The position numbers and the translations under genes are program-made. Shown in pieces: positions 38,217 to 48,447 of a stretch of DNA of 64,000 nt. Origin of the DNA: Gemmatimonadota bacterium. Lineage in GTDB: Bacteria; Latescibacterota; UBA2968; GCA-2709665. Numbering within the stretch: position 1 is the first letter of the stretch; every line of letters begins with the position of its first letter. The notes under the pieces are model-generated. The model saw only the letters and a program-made list of their open reading frames with translations. It was not told the DNA's origin and did no database searches. The stretch covers positions 1 to 64,000 of the forward strand of contig JAPPNU010000012.1 in the NCBI GenBank assembly GCA_028873695.1, in the 5' to 3' direction.

Positions 38217-39479
38217 GTGGGCGACTTGAACGATCTGGAATTTCGAGGGTACCTCTTTCAGTTAACGGACCCCGACGGACTCAGAGCGCGGCTGAACGAT
38301 GGGCCCATAACGCTCTATTCAGGGTTCGACCCCACGGCCGACAGCTTGCACGTGGGCAACCTGATACCCATTCTCGGATTGCGGCGGTTCCAGTTGGCCG
38401 GGCATCACGCAATCGGGCTTATCGGAGGAGGCACGGGTCTGATCGGCGATCCGAGCGGCAGCAAGGAAGAACGTCCGTTGAACCCGCCCGAGTTGATCGC
38501 GGAATATACCGGGAATCTCACGGAGCAACTCGCCAGGTTCCTCGATTTTGAGACCCGGACCAATCCCGCCCGGGTGGTCAGCAATCTGGGATGGCTCTCC
38601 GAACTGAAGGCGATTGACTTCCTGAGGGACACGGGCAAGCACTTCTCCATGGGTTATATGCTGGCGAAAGAGTCCGTGGCTTCCCGGCTGGAGACCGGCA
38701 TTTCATTCACCGAGTTCAGCTATATGGTCATTCAGGCCTATGATTTCATGGAATTGTTTCAGGCGCACGGATGCGAACTTCAGATTGGCGGAAGCGATCA
38801 ATGGGGCAACATTACAGCCGGAATCGAGCTGATCCGGCGCCGGTTGGGCGGACAGGCGTACGGTCTGACGTTTCCACTGCTGGAAAAGGCCGACGGCTCC
38901 AAGTTCGGAAAGACGGCATCCGGCACCGTCTGGCTCGACGCGGGAAAAACGACGCCCTACCAGTTTTACCAGCATTGGATCAATACGGACGACCGTGACG
39001 TCGTGAAGTTTCTGAAGCTGTTTACCTTTCTTTCAGGGAAAGAGATTGAAAATCTGGAAATGGAGACGGAACACCACCCCGGAAAGCGAGAGGCGCAGCG
39101 GGTGCTGGCGGAGGAAGTCACCACGCTCGTACACGACAGGTCCGCCACGGAAAGGGCACGCCGGATTTCCGACGCGTTGTTTTACGGGGATCTGAGAGAC
39201 CTGAGCGCGAGTGAGATCGAGGAAGGGTTCAGCGACGTGCCGTCGCGGGCGCTCAATGGCGTTTCAGGCGTGGGTCTGACGCATCTGCTTGTAGACGTCG
39301 GCATTTCATCCTCCATGCGCCAGGCGCGCGAAGACATCCGGTCCGGAGCGATTTACGTCAATGGCCGGCGTTGCACCGAAATGGGCACGAAGCTTGAACC
39401 CTCGGACAGAATCGCCGGGAAATACCTGGTCGTGCGCCGGGGCAAACGACGTTACTTTCTGGTGCGATGGAATCTCTGA
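38217..39479 (+). CDS. tyrS: Tyrosyl-tRNA synthetase
   Basis: Charges tRNA-Tyr in the cytoplasm. The 420 residues have the HIGH-like HVGN, the Tyr-binding YSGFDPTADSLH, GGSDQWGNITAGIELIRR, the KMSKS-like KFGKT and a C-terminal S4 RNA-binding domain (SSMRQAREDIRSGAIYVNGRR). The GTG at 38217 follows GGAG; the frame extends upstream into trpF but that part is not family-like. A tyrS inside an aromatic operon under a Tyr-codon leader makes a closed loop: low Tyr-tRNA charging would raise TyrRS. Confidence 0.96.
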   Translation: MGDLNDLEFRGYLFQLTDPDGLRARLNDGPITLYSGFDPTADSLHVGNLIPILGLRRFQLAGHHAIGLIGGGTGLIGDPSGSKEERPLNPPELIAEYTGNLTEQLARFLDFETRTNPARVVSNLGWLSELKAIDFLRDTGKHFSMGYMLAKESVASRLETGISFTEFSYMVIQAYDFMELFQAHGCELQIGGSDQWGNITAGIELIRRRLGGQAYGLTFPLLEKADGSKFGKTASGTVWLDAGKTTPYQFYQHWINTDDRDVVKFLKLFTFLSGKEIENLEMETEHHPGKREAQRVLAEEVTTLVHDRSATERARRISDALFYGDLRDLSASEIEEGFSDVPSRALNGVSGVGLTHLLVDVGISSSMRQAREDIRSGAIYVNGRRCTEMGTKLEPSDRIAGKYLVVRRGKRRYFLVRWNL

Positions 39480-39483
39480 CCCG

Positions 39484-39520
39484 AGAAGCTGTCTTAAAAT
39501 TCCCAGCGGTCTTCGCGCGG
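39484..39520. repeat. Dispersed repeat family A, copy 3
   Basis: AAGCTGTCTTAA followed after five bases by CCAGCGGTCTTCGCGCGG, in the same orientation as the copies at 6.6 and 6.85 kb. It begins five bases after the tyrS stop. It could be an RNA processing or protein-binding site; no hairpin is obvious. Confidence 0.75.
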
Positions 39521-39595
39521 ATGCGCATCGGAGCGCGATGCATCATATGTACAGTCGAAAACCAGCACGAATAACGTCGGGAGAGGATACCTTCA

Positions 39596-40572
39596 ATGAA
39601 AGCACCCTGGATTACCTATCGGCCGGAACTCAAAGTACTGGACTGTACGATTCGAGACGGCGGATTGATGAACGACCACCACTTTTCCAACGATTTCGTA
39701 AAGGCGGTCTATGAAACCTGCGTCGACGCGGGCGTCGACTATATGGAAATCGGGTACCGGAACTCCAAGGAGATGTTCCCGAAAAAACAGTTCGGAGCCT
39801 TCCGGCACAGCGACGAAGAAGATATCCGCAGAATCACGGGCGACCACGATCCTGAAAGCACCGGCCTGAAACTCGCCATCATGGCCGATGCGGGCAAAAG
39901 CGACTGGGCGGAAGACATCCTGCCGGCCGGTGACAGCGTGGTCAGCATGGTTCGGGTGGCCTGCTACGTCGAGCAGATTCCCGAGACCGTGGAGATGATC
40001 TGCGACGCCCACGAGAAGGGGTATGAAACCAGTTGCAACATCATGGCTATTTCAACCGTGCAGGAGGTCGAGATCGACCAGGCGCTGGAGGTCCTCGTAC
40101 AGACGCCCGTCGGGACGATCTGCGTTGTGGACAGCTTCGGCGCATTGTACCGGGAGCAGGTGGATATGCTCATCCGGAAGTATATGGATGCCGTGGAAGG
40201 AACGGGGAAGGAAGTGGGCATTCACGCGCACAACAACCAGCAACTGGCATTTGCCAATACCATCGAAGCGCTTATCCTGGGCGCCAACCGCGTTGATGCA
40301 ACGGTGGACGGGCTTGGACGCGGCGCCGGGAATTGCCCGCTCGAACTGCTGCTCGGTTTTCTGCGCAATCCAAAGTTCAGGATTCGACCCGTCTATAGAT
40401 TGCTGGAAGAACACTTTGTCAGATTGCGCGAGCAACTGACGTGGGGGCCCCTTGTGCCGTACAACATCACGGGGCAGCACAACCAGCATCCGCGCTCGGC
40501 GATGGCGCTTCTGGACGGGGACGACCGCGACCGCTATCTGGCGTTCTACGATCAGGTGATGAGGGACATCTA

Positions 40573-40573
<1 letters not shown>
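39596..40573 (+). CDS. DRE-TIM (HMGL-like) aldolase-family protein
   Basis: A 325-residue metal-dependent TIM-barrel lyase with the DRE-type motif [13 protein letters not shown] at residues about 14-26 and the metal-binding [10 protein letters not shown], followed by [22 protein letters not shown]. This pattern matches 4-hydroxy-2-oxovalerate aldolase and relatives rather than isopropylmalate synthase, as no LeuA regulatory domain exists. Its role among the trp genes is unclear. GGGAGAGG lies upstream of the ATG, and the stop overlaps the trpB GTG (TAGTG), which argues for cotranslation. Confidence 0.8.
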
Positions 40574-41778
<1,205 letters not shown>

Positions 41779-41804
41779 CCAGGTCGCAGCACGGAGTTGT
41801 ACTG

Positions 41805-42617
41805 ATGACGAGGATCGGGAGACGGTTCGAAGCGTTGAAGAAAGCGAGAAAGACCGGGTTTGTCGCCTATATTACGGCGGGAGACCCGGATCTTGCAACC
41901 ACCCGGGAACTCGTGCCGGAACTGGAGCGGCGCGGGGTGGACATACTCGAGCTGGGCGTACCGTTCTCCGATCCGCTGGCGGACGGACCGGAGATCCAGG
42001 CGGCCTCGCAACGGGCGCTGAGGCATCGGGTGTCCATTGGCGACGTTCTGGATCTGGTGGCGGACCTGCGGCTGGAGTCCGAGATACCCATTGTCCTGTT
42101 TACGTATTTCAATCCGATGCACCGCTTCGGTCTCGAACGACTTGTCGACAGAGCGGCCGAGGCGGGGGTGGACGGCATTCTGGCGCTGGATCTTCCACCG
42201 GAAGAGGCTGGGGAGTACAAGGGGCTGATGGCGAAGCGGGGACTCGATACGATCTTTCTGATCGCGCCCACGAGCGGCGAGGACCGCATTCGGCGGATCG
42301 CGTCTCACACCAGCGGATTCGTGTATTACGTGTCGCGCACGGGAGTAACCGGGGAGCGGGACAGTCTGGAGGAGACGCTTGGCGAGAGGGTGGCGGCCAT
42401 CCGGCGACACACCTCGCAACCCGTCGCTGTCGGATTCGGAATTTCAACGCCCGAACAGTCCGGAGAGGTTGCGGGTTATGCGGATGCCGTCGTCGTCGGA
42501 AGCGCTATCGTGCGGCGAATTGCACAGCGGCAGTCCGACCCTGACCTCGTTTCGCACATCGGAGAATTCGTCGAAGAACTGGCGCAACCGCTGAAGGGAG
42601 CGTCCGATGGATCTTGA
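41805..42617 (+). CDS. trpA: Tryptophan synthase alpha chain
   Basis: Cleaves indole-3-glycerol phosphate to indole. The 270-residue barrel has the catalytic Glu in DILELGVPFSDPLADGP and the catalytic Asp in the same motif, IAPTSGEDRIRRIA, VYYVSRTGVTGE and the phosphate site VGFGISTPEQ. The stop overlaps the start of the chorismate mutase gene by eleven bases. Confidence 0.97.
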   Translation: MTRIGRRFEALKKARKTGFVAYITAGDPDLATTRELVPELERRGVDILELGVPFSDPLADGPEIQAASQRALRHRVSIGDVLDLVADLRLESEIPIVLFTYFNPMHRFGLERLVDRAAEAGVDGILALDLPPEEAGEYKGLMAKRGLDTIFLIAPTSGEDRIRRIASHTSGFVYYVSRTGVTGERDSLEETLGERVAAIRRHTSQPVAVGFGISTPEQSGEVAGYADAVVVGSAIVRRIAQRQSDPDLVSHIGEFVEELAQPLKGASDGS

Positions 42618-42900
42618 AGACTGGCGTAAGGAAATCGACGTACTGGACATGAAGCTGCTGAAGCTGCTGAACCGACGGGCCCAATGCGCCATTGAAATCG
42701 GCAGGATCAAACAGGCAATCGAACAACCGATCTTCGTGCCGGAAAGGGAGGCGGCGATCCTGAAGCGGATGCTTGAACTGAATAACGGGCCCACGGACGA
42801 CGAGGCAGTGCGACGGATCTTTCAGCAGATCATCGATGAGTCCAGGAGGCTGTCACAGGAGCATGGTCAACGTGAAACCGGAGACCCGAACCCACCCTGA
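42607..42900 (+). CDS. Chorismate mutase, AroQ class, stand-alone
   Basis: Rearranges chorismate to prephenate, the branch to Phe and Tyr. At 97 residues it is a single AroQ domain: EDWRKEIDVLDMKLLKLLNRRAQCAIEIGRIKQ with the N-terminal Arg, second Arg and Lys of the active site, then REAAILKRM and FQQIIDESRRL. There is no prephenate dehydratase or ACT domain attached, unlike PheA. It overlaps trpA. It might be stimulated by binding the adjacent DAHP synthase, as in some bacteria, but that is conjecture here. Confidence 0.92.
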   Translation: MDLEDWRKEIDVLDMKLLKLLNRRAQCAIEIGRIKQAIEQPIFVPEREAAILKRMLELNNGPTDDEAVRRIFQQIIDESRRLSQEHGQRETGDPNPP

Positions 42901-42960
42901 ATCCGGCCGGGACTGCACGTCAGGATCGAAGTTCGCCGTCTGTAACGGAGCCTTCAGCAC

Positions 42961-43989
42961 ATGACGTTCACAAAGAACATGAAGATACCGACGCCGGAAG
43001 CCGTGTTGGAAAAGTTGCCCCTGCCAAAGATACTGAAAGGCGTAAAGGAACAGCGGGACGCGGAAATCAGAGACATCTTCGCGCGCCGGAGCCGTAAATT
43101 CCTCCTGGTAATCGGTCCGTGTTCCGCGCACAATGAAGATGCCGTATGCGAATACGTCTCCAGGCTGGCGAAGCTGCAGGAGGCCGTCCGTGAAACGCTG
43201 GTTCTCGTGCCGCGGATCTATACCAACAAGCCCCGAACGACCGGCGAGGGATATAAGGGCATGGGGCATCAGCCGGACCCGCAGAAGGCGCCGGACATGT
43301 CCGAAGGCATTTACGCGGTTCGTCAGATGCACATCCGCGCGATCCGTGAGTCCCATCTGACGGCGGCCGACGAAATGCTGTATCCAGGCAATCTGCCGTA
43401 TGTCGAGGATCTGCTGAGCTATATCGCCGTAGGCGCGCGGTCGGTGGAAAACCAGCAGCACCGACTGACCTGCAGCGGCGTTGGCGTTCCCGTGGGGATG
43501 AAGAACCCGACGGGAGGAGATCTTTCGGTCATGCTCAACGCGATTCATGCCTCGCAGATCCCGCACGTCTTCATCTACAACGGATGGGAGGTGCGGACCG
43601 ACGGCAATCTAATGACGCACGCCGTGCTTCGCGGCGCCGTGGACCTGACCGGGCGAAGCATTCCGAACTACCACTTCGAGGACCTCATGTACGCGGCGGA
43701 CCTCTACCAGCAGCGGCCGCTTGCCAATCAGACGATCATTGTGGATACGAATCACAACAATTCCGGCAAGCAGTTCAGTGAGCAGCCCAGGATCGGATTG
43801 GAGGTGGTACGCAGCCGGCGAAGCTCAGGGATCCTGAACGATATGATCCGGGGGTTGATGGTGGAGAGCTATCTGGTAGAGGGTTCCCAGGATGTAAATG
43901 ACGGCGTGTTCGGCAAGTCCATTACCGATCCGTGCCTGGGGTGGGAAGATACCGAGGCGTTCGTAAAGGAACTGGCGGAGGGGATATGA
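42961..43989 (+). CDS. aroF: 3-deoxy-D-arabino-heptulosonate-7-phosphate synthase, class I alpha (AroFGH type)
   Basis: Joins PEP and erythrose-4-phosphate, the entry to the shikimate pathway. The 342 residues have LVIGPCSAHNEDAV (metal-binding Cys), PRIYTNKPRTTGEGYKGM, GARSVENQQHR (PEP-binding Arg), GMKNPTGGDL, IVDTNHNNSGK and EGSQDVNDGVFGKSITDPCLGW. It is of the E. coli type and lacks a fused chorismate mutase; the stand-alone mutase lies 60 bases upstream. Which amino acid inhibits it cannot be told. Confidence 0.96.
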   Translation: MTFTKNMKIPTPEAVLEKLPLPKILKGVKEQRDAEIRDIFARRSRKFLLVIGPCSAHNEDAVCEYVSRLAKLQEAVRETLVLVPRIYTNKPRTTGEGYKGMGHQPDPQKAPDMSEGIYAVRQMHIRAIRESHLTAADEMLYPGNLPYVEDLLSYIAVGARSVENQQHRLTCSGVGVPVGMKNPTGGDLSVMLNAIHASQIPHVFIYNGWEVRTDGNLMTHAVLRGAVDLTGRSIPNYHFEDLMYAADLYQQRPLANQTIIVDTNHNNSGKQFSEQPRIGLEVVRSRRSSGILNDMIRGLMVESYLVEGSQDVNDGVFGKSITDPCLGWEDTEAFVKELAEGI

Positions 43990-44067
43990 TCGAAAACGGG
44001 ATCGGAGAACAGGAACGGTTTCGAAGGTTCCGCGGGCGCATTTGCCTCCGCTTGCGAGGATGACCGC

Positions 44068-45180
44068 ATGGCCGGCGAACCTCCTTTTGCGGGCGAGACG
44101 ATTGCAATTGTCGGCGTCGGGTTGATCGGCGGCTCGCTTGGTCTGGCGCTCAAGGGTCTGGACATCGGTCGACGTGTCGTCGGCGTCAGCAGGCAGGAGA
44201 CCCTGGATGAAGCCTTCGCGCTGGATGTTATCGACGCGGGCTATCGCTATGAGGACCTCGAATCCGGGATTCGCGACGCGGCGCTGGTTTTCCTGTGCAC
44301 CCCCATCGTTCGTATTCTGGACCTGCTGCCTGAGGTCCTGGCGGCGGCGCGGCAGGATGCGGTCGTGACCGACGTGGGCAGCACCAAACACGCGATTGTT
44401 TCCTCAGCGACGGCCCATCGACGGGATGGCGTGCATTTTGTGGGCGGGCATCCGATGGCCGGTTCCGAACAGAGGGGCGTGAGCGCGGCCGATCCGTTCC
44501 TGTTTCAGAACGCAATCTATATATTGACGCCGTCGCCGGAAACCCCCGATTTCGCGGTCGAAGGGCTCGCGTGCCTTGTAAGTGCGTTCGGGGCCAGACC
44601 GATGAGGATGACGCCTCAGGAACACGACAGGGCGGCGGCGGCGGTCAGTCACCTGCCGCAGATGATGGCCACGAGCCTGGTGTCCATGATCGGACGGATG
44701 ACGGAAGACGAGGGGCTGCCGATTCGAATGGCCGCGGGCGGATTTCGGGATCTGACTCGAATCGCTTCCAGCCCCTACGAGATGTGGCGGGATATCTGTC
44801 ATACGAACGCGACGCCGATCCGCGAGATGATCGATCTGTATATTGAGTCGCTTTCGGCGATTCGCTCGGCCGTGGACCGCGACCGCCTGGAACAGGCATT
44901 TGACTTTGCGAATCGAATACGCGGGCAGATCCCGAAGGACTCCAAGGGATTCCTGCATCCACTGCACGAAATCCTCCTCCTGGCGGAAGACCGGCCGGGC
45001 GTAATTGCCGACGTCGCCCGGACACTGGCTGGAGAGAATATCAACATCAACGACATCGAGGTACTGAGCGTGCGCGAGGGGGAAGGGGGCACCATTCGAA
45101 TGGGGTTCGACTCTCGTCCCTGCGCGGAACTGGCCGTAGACGTGTTGGGCAAGGCGGGTTACAGCGTCAGGATGAGGTAA
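44068..45180 (+). CDS. tyrA: Prephenate dehydrogenase with C-terminal ACT domain
   Basis: Oxidises prephenate to hydroxyphenylpyruvate for tyrosine. The Rossmann fold opens with IAIVGVGLIGGSLGLALKG; TDVGSTKHAIV and VGGHPMAGSEQRG hold the substrate-site residues. From about residue 295 an ACT domain (EILLLAEDRPGVIADVARTLAGENININDIEVLSVR) suggests feedback by tyrosine. 370 residues. It lies between the DAHP synthase and the aroA-like gene. Confidence 0.95.
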   Translation: MAGEPPFAGETIAIVGVGLIGGSLGLALKGLDIGRRVVGVSRQETLDEAFALDVIDAGYRYEDLESGIRDAALVFLCTPIVRILDLLPEVLAAARQDAVVTDVGSTKHAIVSSATAHRRDGVHFVGGHPMAGSEQRGVSAADPFLFQNAIYILTPSPETPDFAVEGLACLVSAFGARPMRMTPQEHDRAAAAVSHLPQMMATSLVSMIGRMTEDEGLPIRMAAGGFRDLTRIASSPYEMWRDICHTNATPIREMIDLYIESLSAIRSAVDRDRLEQAFDFANRIRGQIPKDSKGFLHPLHEILLLAEDRPGVIADVARTLAGENININDIEVLSVREGEGGTIRMGFDSRPCAELAVDVLGKAGYSVRMR

Positions 45181-45239
45181 GGAGACGGTTGAGCCAGAGA
45201 TCGCTGTCCGTAAATCGGTGACTCCATTTCGAAGAAAGC

Positions 45240-46553
45240 GTGGAATTGGAACTCGCGGGGCCGATAATTTCTGAAGACGCCATCAAGCCCTCGCATGGGC
45301 TTGCGGGAGCTTGCGACCTCCCCGGGGATACTGAACTATCGATAATCGCCCTCGCCTTTGCGTCCGCAGCCGATGGCATTTCCCAGATCCACAGGTGTTC
45401 GCGCAGTCGCGAAGCGGCGCGAACCGGCGTATTGCTGTCGGAAATCGGGGTTGGGATCGCGTGGGACGGTGAGACCGCAACGGTAACCGGCGGCCCATTC
45501 CGGGCAGCCTGCGACGTGCTTGACGTGGACGGTTCCCTTATCCTGTTTTCCTGCCTGGCGGGATTGCTGTCAAGCGCCCCCTTTGTTACGAGACTCTCGG
45601 GAGTTCGAACCGAAGCCGGCGTCGAGCGGGTTTTCGAGGCGCTTCGTTCGCTGGGCGCGCATTTGGATGTTTCGGTTGAGGACGGGATATCGGCCGGCGT
45701 TGGGGGGTCAGGGGTGACGCCCGGATCCTGTCGCGCCGGACGTCCCGACCTTGCGGTGAAGTGCGGCATCCTGTTGGCCGGATTGGGTGTGGACGGGCCC
45801 GTCGAACTCCTGCAGGACACCCGCGGAGATGACAATCTGGAAGTGTTGTTCCGGGCCGCGGGATGCGATCTGAAAAAGAGGCGGATCACGGACGCCGGAG
45901 GTTATCAGTTGTTGCTGGAAGGTCCGGTGCGGCTTCGCGCCGTTACCCATGAATTGCCGGGCAGTCCGGACGCCGGGCTCGTTCTTGCCCTGGCTGCAGC
46001 AATGCTGAAACAGTCCGATCTGACCGTAAGCCATTTCGGCATGGACTCAAGAAGCCGCAGAATCGTGGACATACTGCGCAGGATGAACGCGGCTATGGAC
46101 GTGGCGCATTTCCGCACGGATTCCGGGTTCCCTGTCCGGAACGTCAGGATCAGGGGGTCCGACCTGCGTGGCATAAAGATCGGAGGCAAGAATGCGCGAC
46201 TCCTGCGGGACGTACTCCCGCTGATGGCGGTCGCGGGCGCCGTTTCCCGGGGTGAAACCATCATTCGGGATGCCGGGGCATTGAGGAAGGGTCCTGTTGA
46301 CTGTATTTCGGTTTTGGTAGAAAACCTCAGGAAGATGCACATTCAGGTGGGAGAGATGCCGGACGGGCTGATTGTGAAGGGGGGGCGCCCTCAAGGCGCC
46401 GAACTGGATGCCGCCGGCGATGCCCGCGTGTCCATGGCGCTCCGGCTGGCGGCGCTTGCCGGCGAGGGGGACACGCTTATCAGGAACCCCGGGCCCGTGG
46501 ATCGGATGTATCCCGGGGTCATGGATAGATTGACTAAGGTTTCAGTGGAATAA
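45240..46553 (+). CDS. Degenerate EPSP synthase (AroA-like) protein
   Basis: The 437 residues align over their whole length with EPSP synthase and sit where aroA is expected. Yet the active-site segments are altered: LPGSKSxSNRA reads LPGDTELSIIA (Lys22, Ser23 and Arg27 lost, E. coli numbering); GNAGTAMR reads DGSLILFS; SSQFxTALLM reads RPDLAVKCGILL; RVKETDR reads RKGPVDC (Lys340, Glu341, Arg344 lost). An Asp matching Asp313 and an Arg matching Arg386 (GDARVSM) remain. The frame is open with normal composition. I infer a non-catalytic or functionally shifted paralogue. Start GTG at 45240 has only a weak purine tract. Confidence 0.8.
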   Translation: MELELAGPIISEDAIKPSHGLAGACDLPGDTELSIIALAFASAADGISQIHRCSRSREAARTGVLLSEIGVGIAWDGETATVTGGPFRAACDVLDVDGSLILFSCLAGLLSSAPFVTRLSGVRTEAGVERVFEALRSLGAHLDVSVEDGISAGVGGSGVTPGSCRAGRPDLAVKCGILLAGLGVDGPVELLQDTRGDDNLEVLFRAAGCDLKKRRITDAGGYQLLLEGPVRLRAVTHELPGSPDAGLVLALAAAMLKQSDLTVSHFGMDSRSRRIVDILRRMNAAMDVAHFRTDSGFPVRNVRIRGSDLRGIKIGGKNARLLRDVLPLMAVAGAVSRGETIIRDAGALRKGPVDCISVLVENLRKMHIQVGEMPDGLIVKGGRPQGAELDAAGDARVSMALRLAALAGEGDTLIRNPGPVDRMYPGVMDRLTKVSVE

Positions 46554-46643
46554 GCCGCGCAGTCGTTCAGTTGCCCGCCGCGGATCGCAGCGGCGGGTCT
46601 CATCGAGACGGATCGGTTCAGTCACCGGTACGAGGAGAGCCCT

Positions 46644-46784
46644 ATGAGACTGGTAGTCAGGTTGTTCCTTCTGGCGTTGCTGGTGTTCCTGGGAGGCGTG
46701 GTCTTCATTCGGTACACCTACAACTGTTCCTGGAAAGAGAGTTTCGCCATTGCCGACCAGTTTGTGTCGGACCTGACCCGTTGA
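46644..46784 (+). CDS. 46-residue single-pass membrane protein
   Basis: A short frame with GAGGAG seven bases before its ATG encodes a basic start (MRLVVR), one hydrophobic stretch (LFLLALLVFLGGVVFI), then a polar tail with NCSWKES and FVSDLTR. It lies in the 281-base gap between the aroA-like gene and aroE, inside the operon, and is co-directional. No family known to me. The good ribosome site and clean membrane segment argue that it is real. Confidence 0.55.
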   Translation: MRLVVRLFLLALLVFLGGVVFIRYTYNCSWKESFAIADQFVSDLTR

Positions 46785-46834
46785 GCACAACGCGGCGCCG
46801 GTCGGTATGAAGGAGGTCCCCCCGGGAAGACGCA

Positions 46835-47725
46835 ATGACCGGGTCGAGGGAGTCTGTTTTGGGTAGAGTCTCAACCACGCGATTGCTGGGGGTGATAGGC
46901 GATCCCATCGCCCACTCGTTGTCTCCGGACATGCACAATGCGGCCATAGGCGTTCTTGAGATAGATTACTGTTACGTCGCCTTTCAAGTATTGCCGGACA
47001 GGATTGAATCGGCGCTTGACGGTATGCGCGCACTGCAGATCCGGGGATTGAACGTAACCCTTCCCCACAAGTCCGCGGTGATGCCGCACCTGGACCGGAT
47101 TTCGGAAGAAGCGCTGGCCGTGGGCGCCGTGAACACGATTTCTCTCAGGGACGGCGAACTGGTCGGGCAGAATACCGACGTGTACGGATTGGTTACCGCC
47201 CTGGAGCGCACCGCCGGTCTCGCCGTGCTGCCGGAGCATTGCGTGATCCTCGGCGCGGGCGGCGTTGCGCGGGCGGCGGTTTACGCGCTGGCCTCGCGGC
47301 AAGAGGTGAGGCGGGTGAGCATTCTCAACCGGACCGTTGCCCGGGCTGAGGCTCTCGCGCGTGATATGCAGCGCATAACGGGTAAGGCAATCGACGCGGG
47401 TGACCTGACGATTGACGCGCAAATGAGCCGGTTCGCTGATGCCGGCCTGGTCGTGAACGGAACGTCGCTGGGGATGTATCCGGACGTGGAGCGGACGCCC
47501 CTCGCGAAGACAGACGCGGTACACCCGCAGCTGGTCCTCTACGATACGGTTTTCAATCCGCTGGATACGCTCCTGATGCGTCAGTTCAGATCCGCGGGAG
47601 CGCAGGCGTTCGGCGGGCTGGATATGCTTGTGCACCAGGGCGCGCGATCGTTTGCCGTGTGGACGGGCATCGAGCCGCCGGTCGACGTGATGAAGCACGC
47701 GGTAATCGGCCGGTTTCGGACGTGA
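46835..47725 (+). CDS. aroE: Shikimate dehydrogenase (NADP+)
   Basis: Reduces 3-dehydroshikimate to shikimate. Motifs: LGVIGDPIAHSLSPDMHNAA (shikimate-binding serines), GLNVTLPHKSAVM with the catalytic Lys, GAVNTI, the NADP site VILGAGGVARAAVYAL with SILNRTVARAE, and GGLDMLVHQGARSF. 296 residues. GGAGGT lies about 17 bases before the ATG, so a slightly later start is possible. The TGA overlaps the GTG of menG. Confidence 0.96.
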   Translation: MTGSRESVLGRVSTTRLLGVIGDPIAHSLSPDMHNAAIGVLEIDYCYVAFQVLPDRIESALDGMRALQIRGLNVTLPHKSAVMPHLDRISEEALAVGAVNTISLRDGELVGQNTDVYGLVTALERTAGLAVLPEHCVILGAGGVARAAVYALASRQEVRRVSILNRTVARAEALARDMQRITGKAIDAGDLTIDAQMSRFADAGLVVNGTSLGMYPDVERTPLAKTDAVHPQLVLYDTVFNPLDTLLMRQFRSAGAQAFGGLDMLVHQGARSFAVWTGIEPPVDVMKHAVIGRFRT

Positions 47726-48447
47726 CCGTGGCGATTTCCAACCATCAGGAACGCAACGGCCGGCGGATCTTCGTGCGTCAGATGTTCGACGGCATTGCCG
47801 GCACGTACGATCTGCTGAACCACCTGTTGAGCGCCGGCGTGGATATTCTCTGGCGGCGGTGGACGGTCGACGCGCTGGATCTGAAGGCGGGCTGGTGGAT
47901 CCTGGATCTGGCAACCGGAACTGGCGACCTGGGTCTCGAAGCGGCTGCTCGCGACCCGGGTGTGCGGGTTGTGGGCGCCGACCTTTCCCTGCCAATGCTG
48001 CGGATCGGGAACAGAAAGCGAAAGAGAGGATCCGGCCGGTTGTATCTGCTCCGGGGAGACGCCCAACGGCTGCCGTTTCCGGATGCACGGTTTCGCGCGG
48101 TAATGATCGGTTTCGGGGTTCGGAACTTCTCGGACCTGGACGCCGGCCTTCTTGAGATACGACGTGTCCTGCGCCCGGGCGGCCGGCTGGCGATTCTGGA
48201 GTTTTCCCGTCCCAGGGCGTTTCTGTTGAGCAGGGTTTACCTCTTCTATTTCAGATTCATCCTTCCGGGAATCGGCCGGCTGGTTTCCCGGAATCCCGGG
48301 GCGTACCGTTATCTCTATGAGTCCGTAATGCGGTTTCCGGAGGGTGAAGCATTTCGTAAGCGTATGGCACGGGCGGGATTTCCGGAGCCGGTGGAACGCC
48401 GCTTGACCCTGGGTATCGCCACGCTCTACCTGGCGTCAAAACCGTAG
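47722..48447 (+). CDS. menG: Demethylmenaquinone / 2-polyprenyl methyltransferase (UbiE/MenG family)
   Basis: SAM-dependent C-methylation in quinone synthesis. After RIFVRQMFDGIAGTYDLLNHLLSAGVDILWRR come the SAM motifs LDLATGTGDLGLEAA, LLRGDAQRLPFPDARFRAVMIGFGVRNF and VLRPGGRLAILEFSRP. About 241 residues. The GTG at 47722 overlaps the aroE stop (GTGA). Its presence after aroE links it to chorismate-derived menaquinone. Confidence 0.92.
   Translation: MTVAISNHQERNGRRIFVRQMFDGIAGTYDLLNHLLSAGVDILWRRWTVDALDLKAGWWILDLATGTGDLGLEAAARDPGVRVVGADLSLPMLRIGNRKRKRGSGRLYLLRGDAQRLPFPDARFRAVMIGFGVRNFSDLDAGLLEIRRVLRPGGRLAILEFSRPRAFLLSRVYLFYFRFILPGIGRLVSRNPGAYRYLYESVMRFPEGEAFRKRMARAGFPEPVERRLTLGIATLYLASKP

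Noticed and set aside
46871-48088. A 405-codon minus-strand frame opposite aroE and menG
   Set aside because: Spans two real genes on the other strand and has a His/Arg-rich, low-complexity translation.
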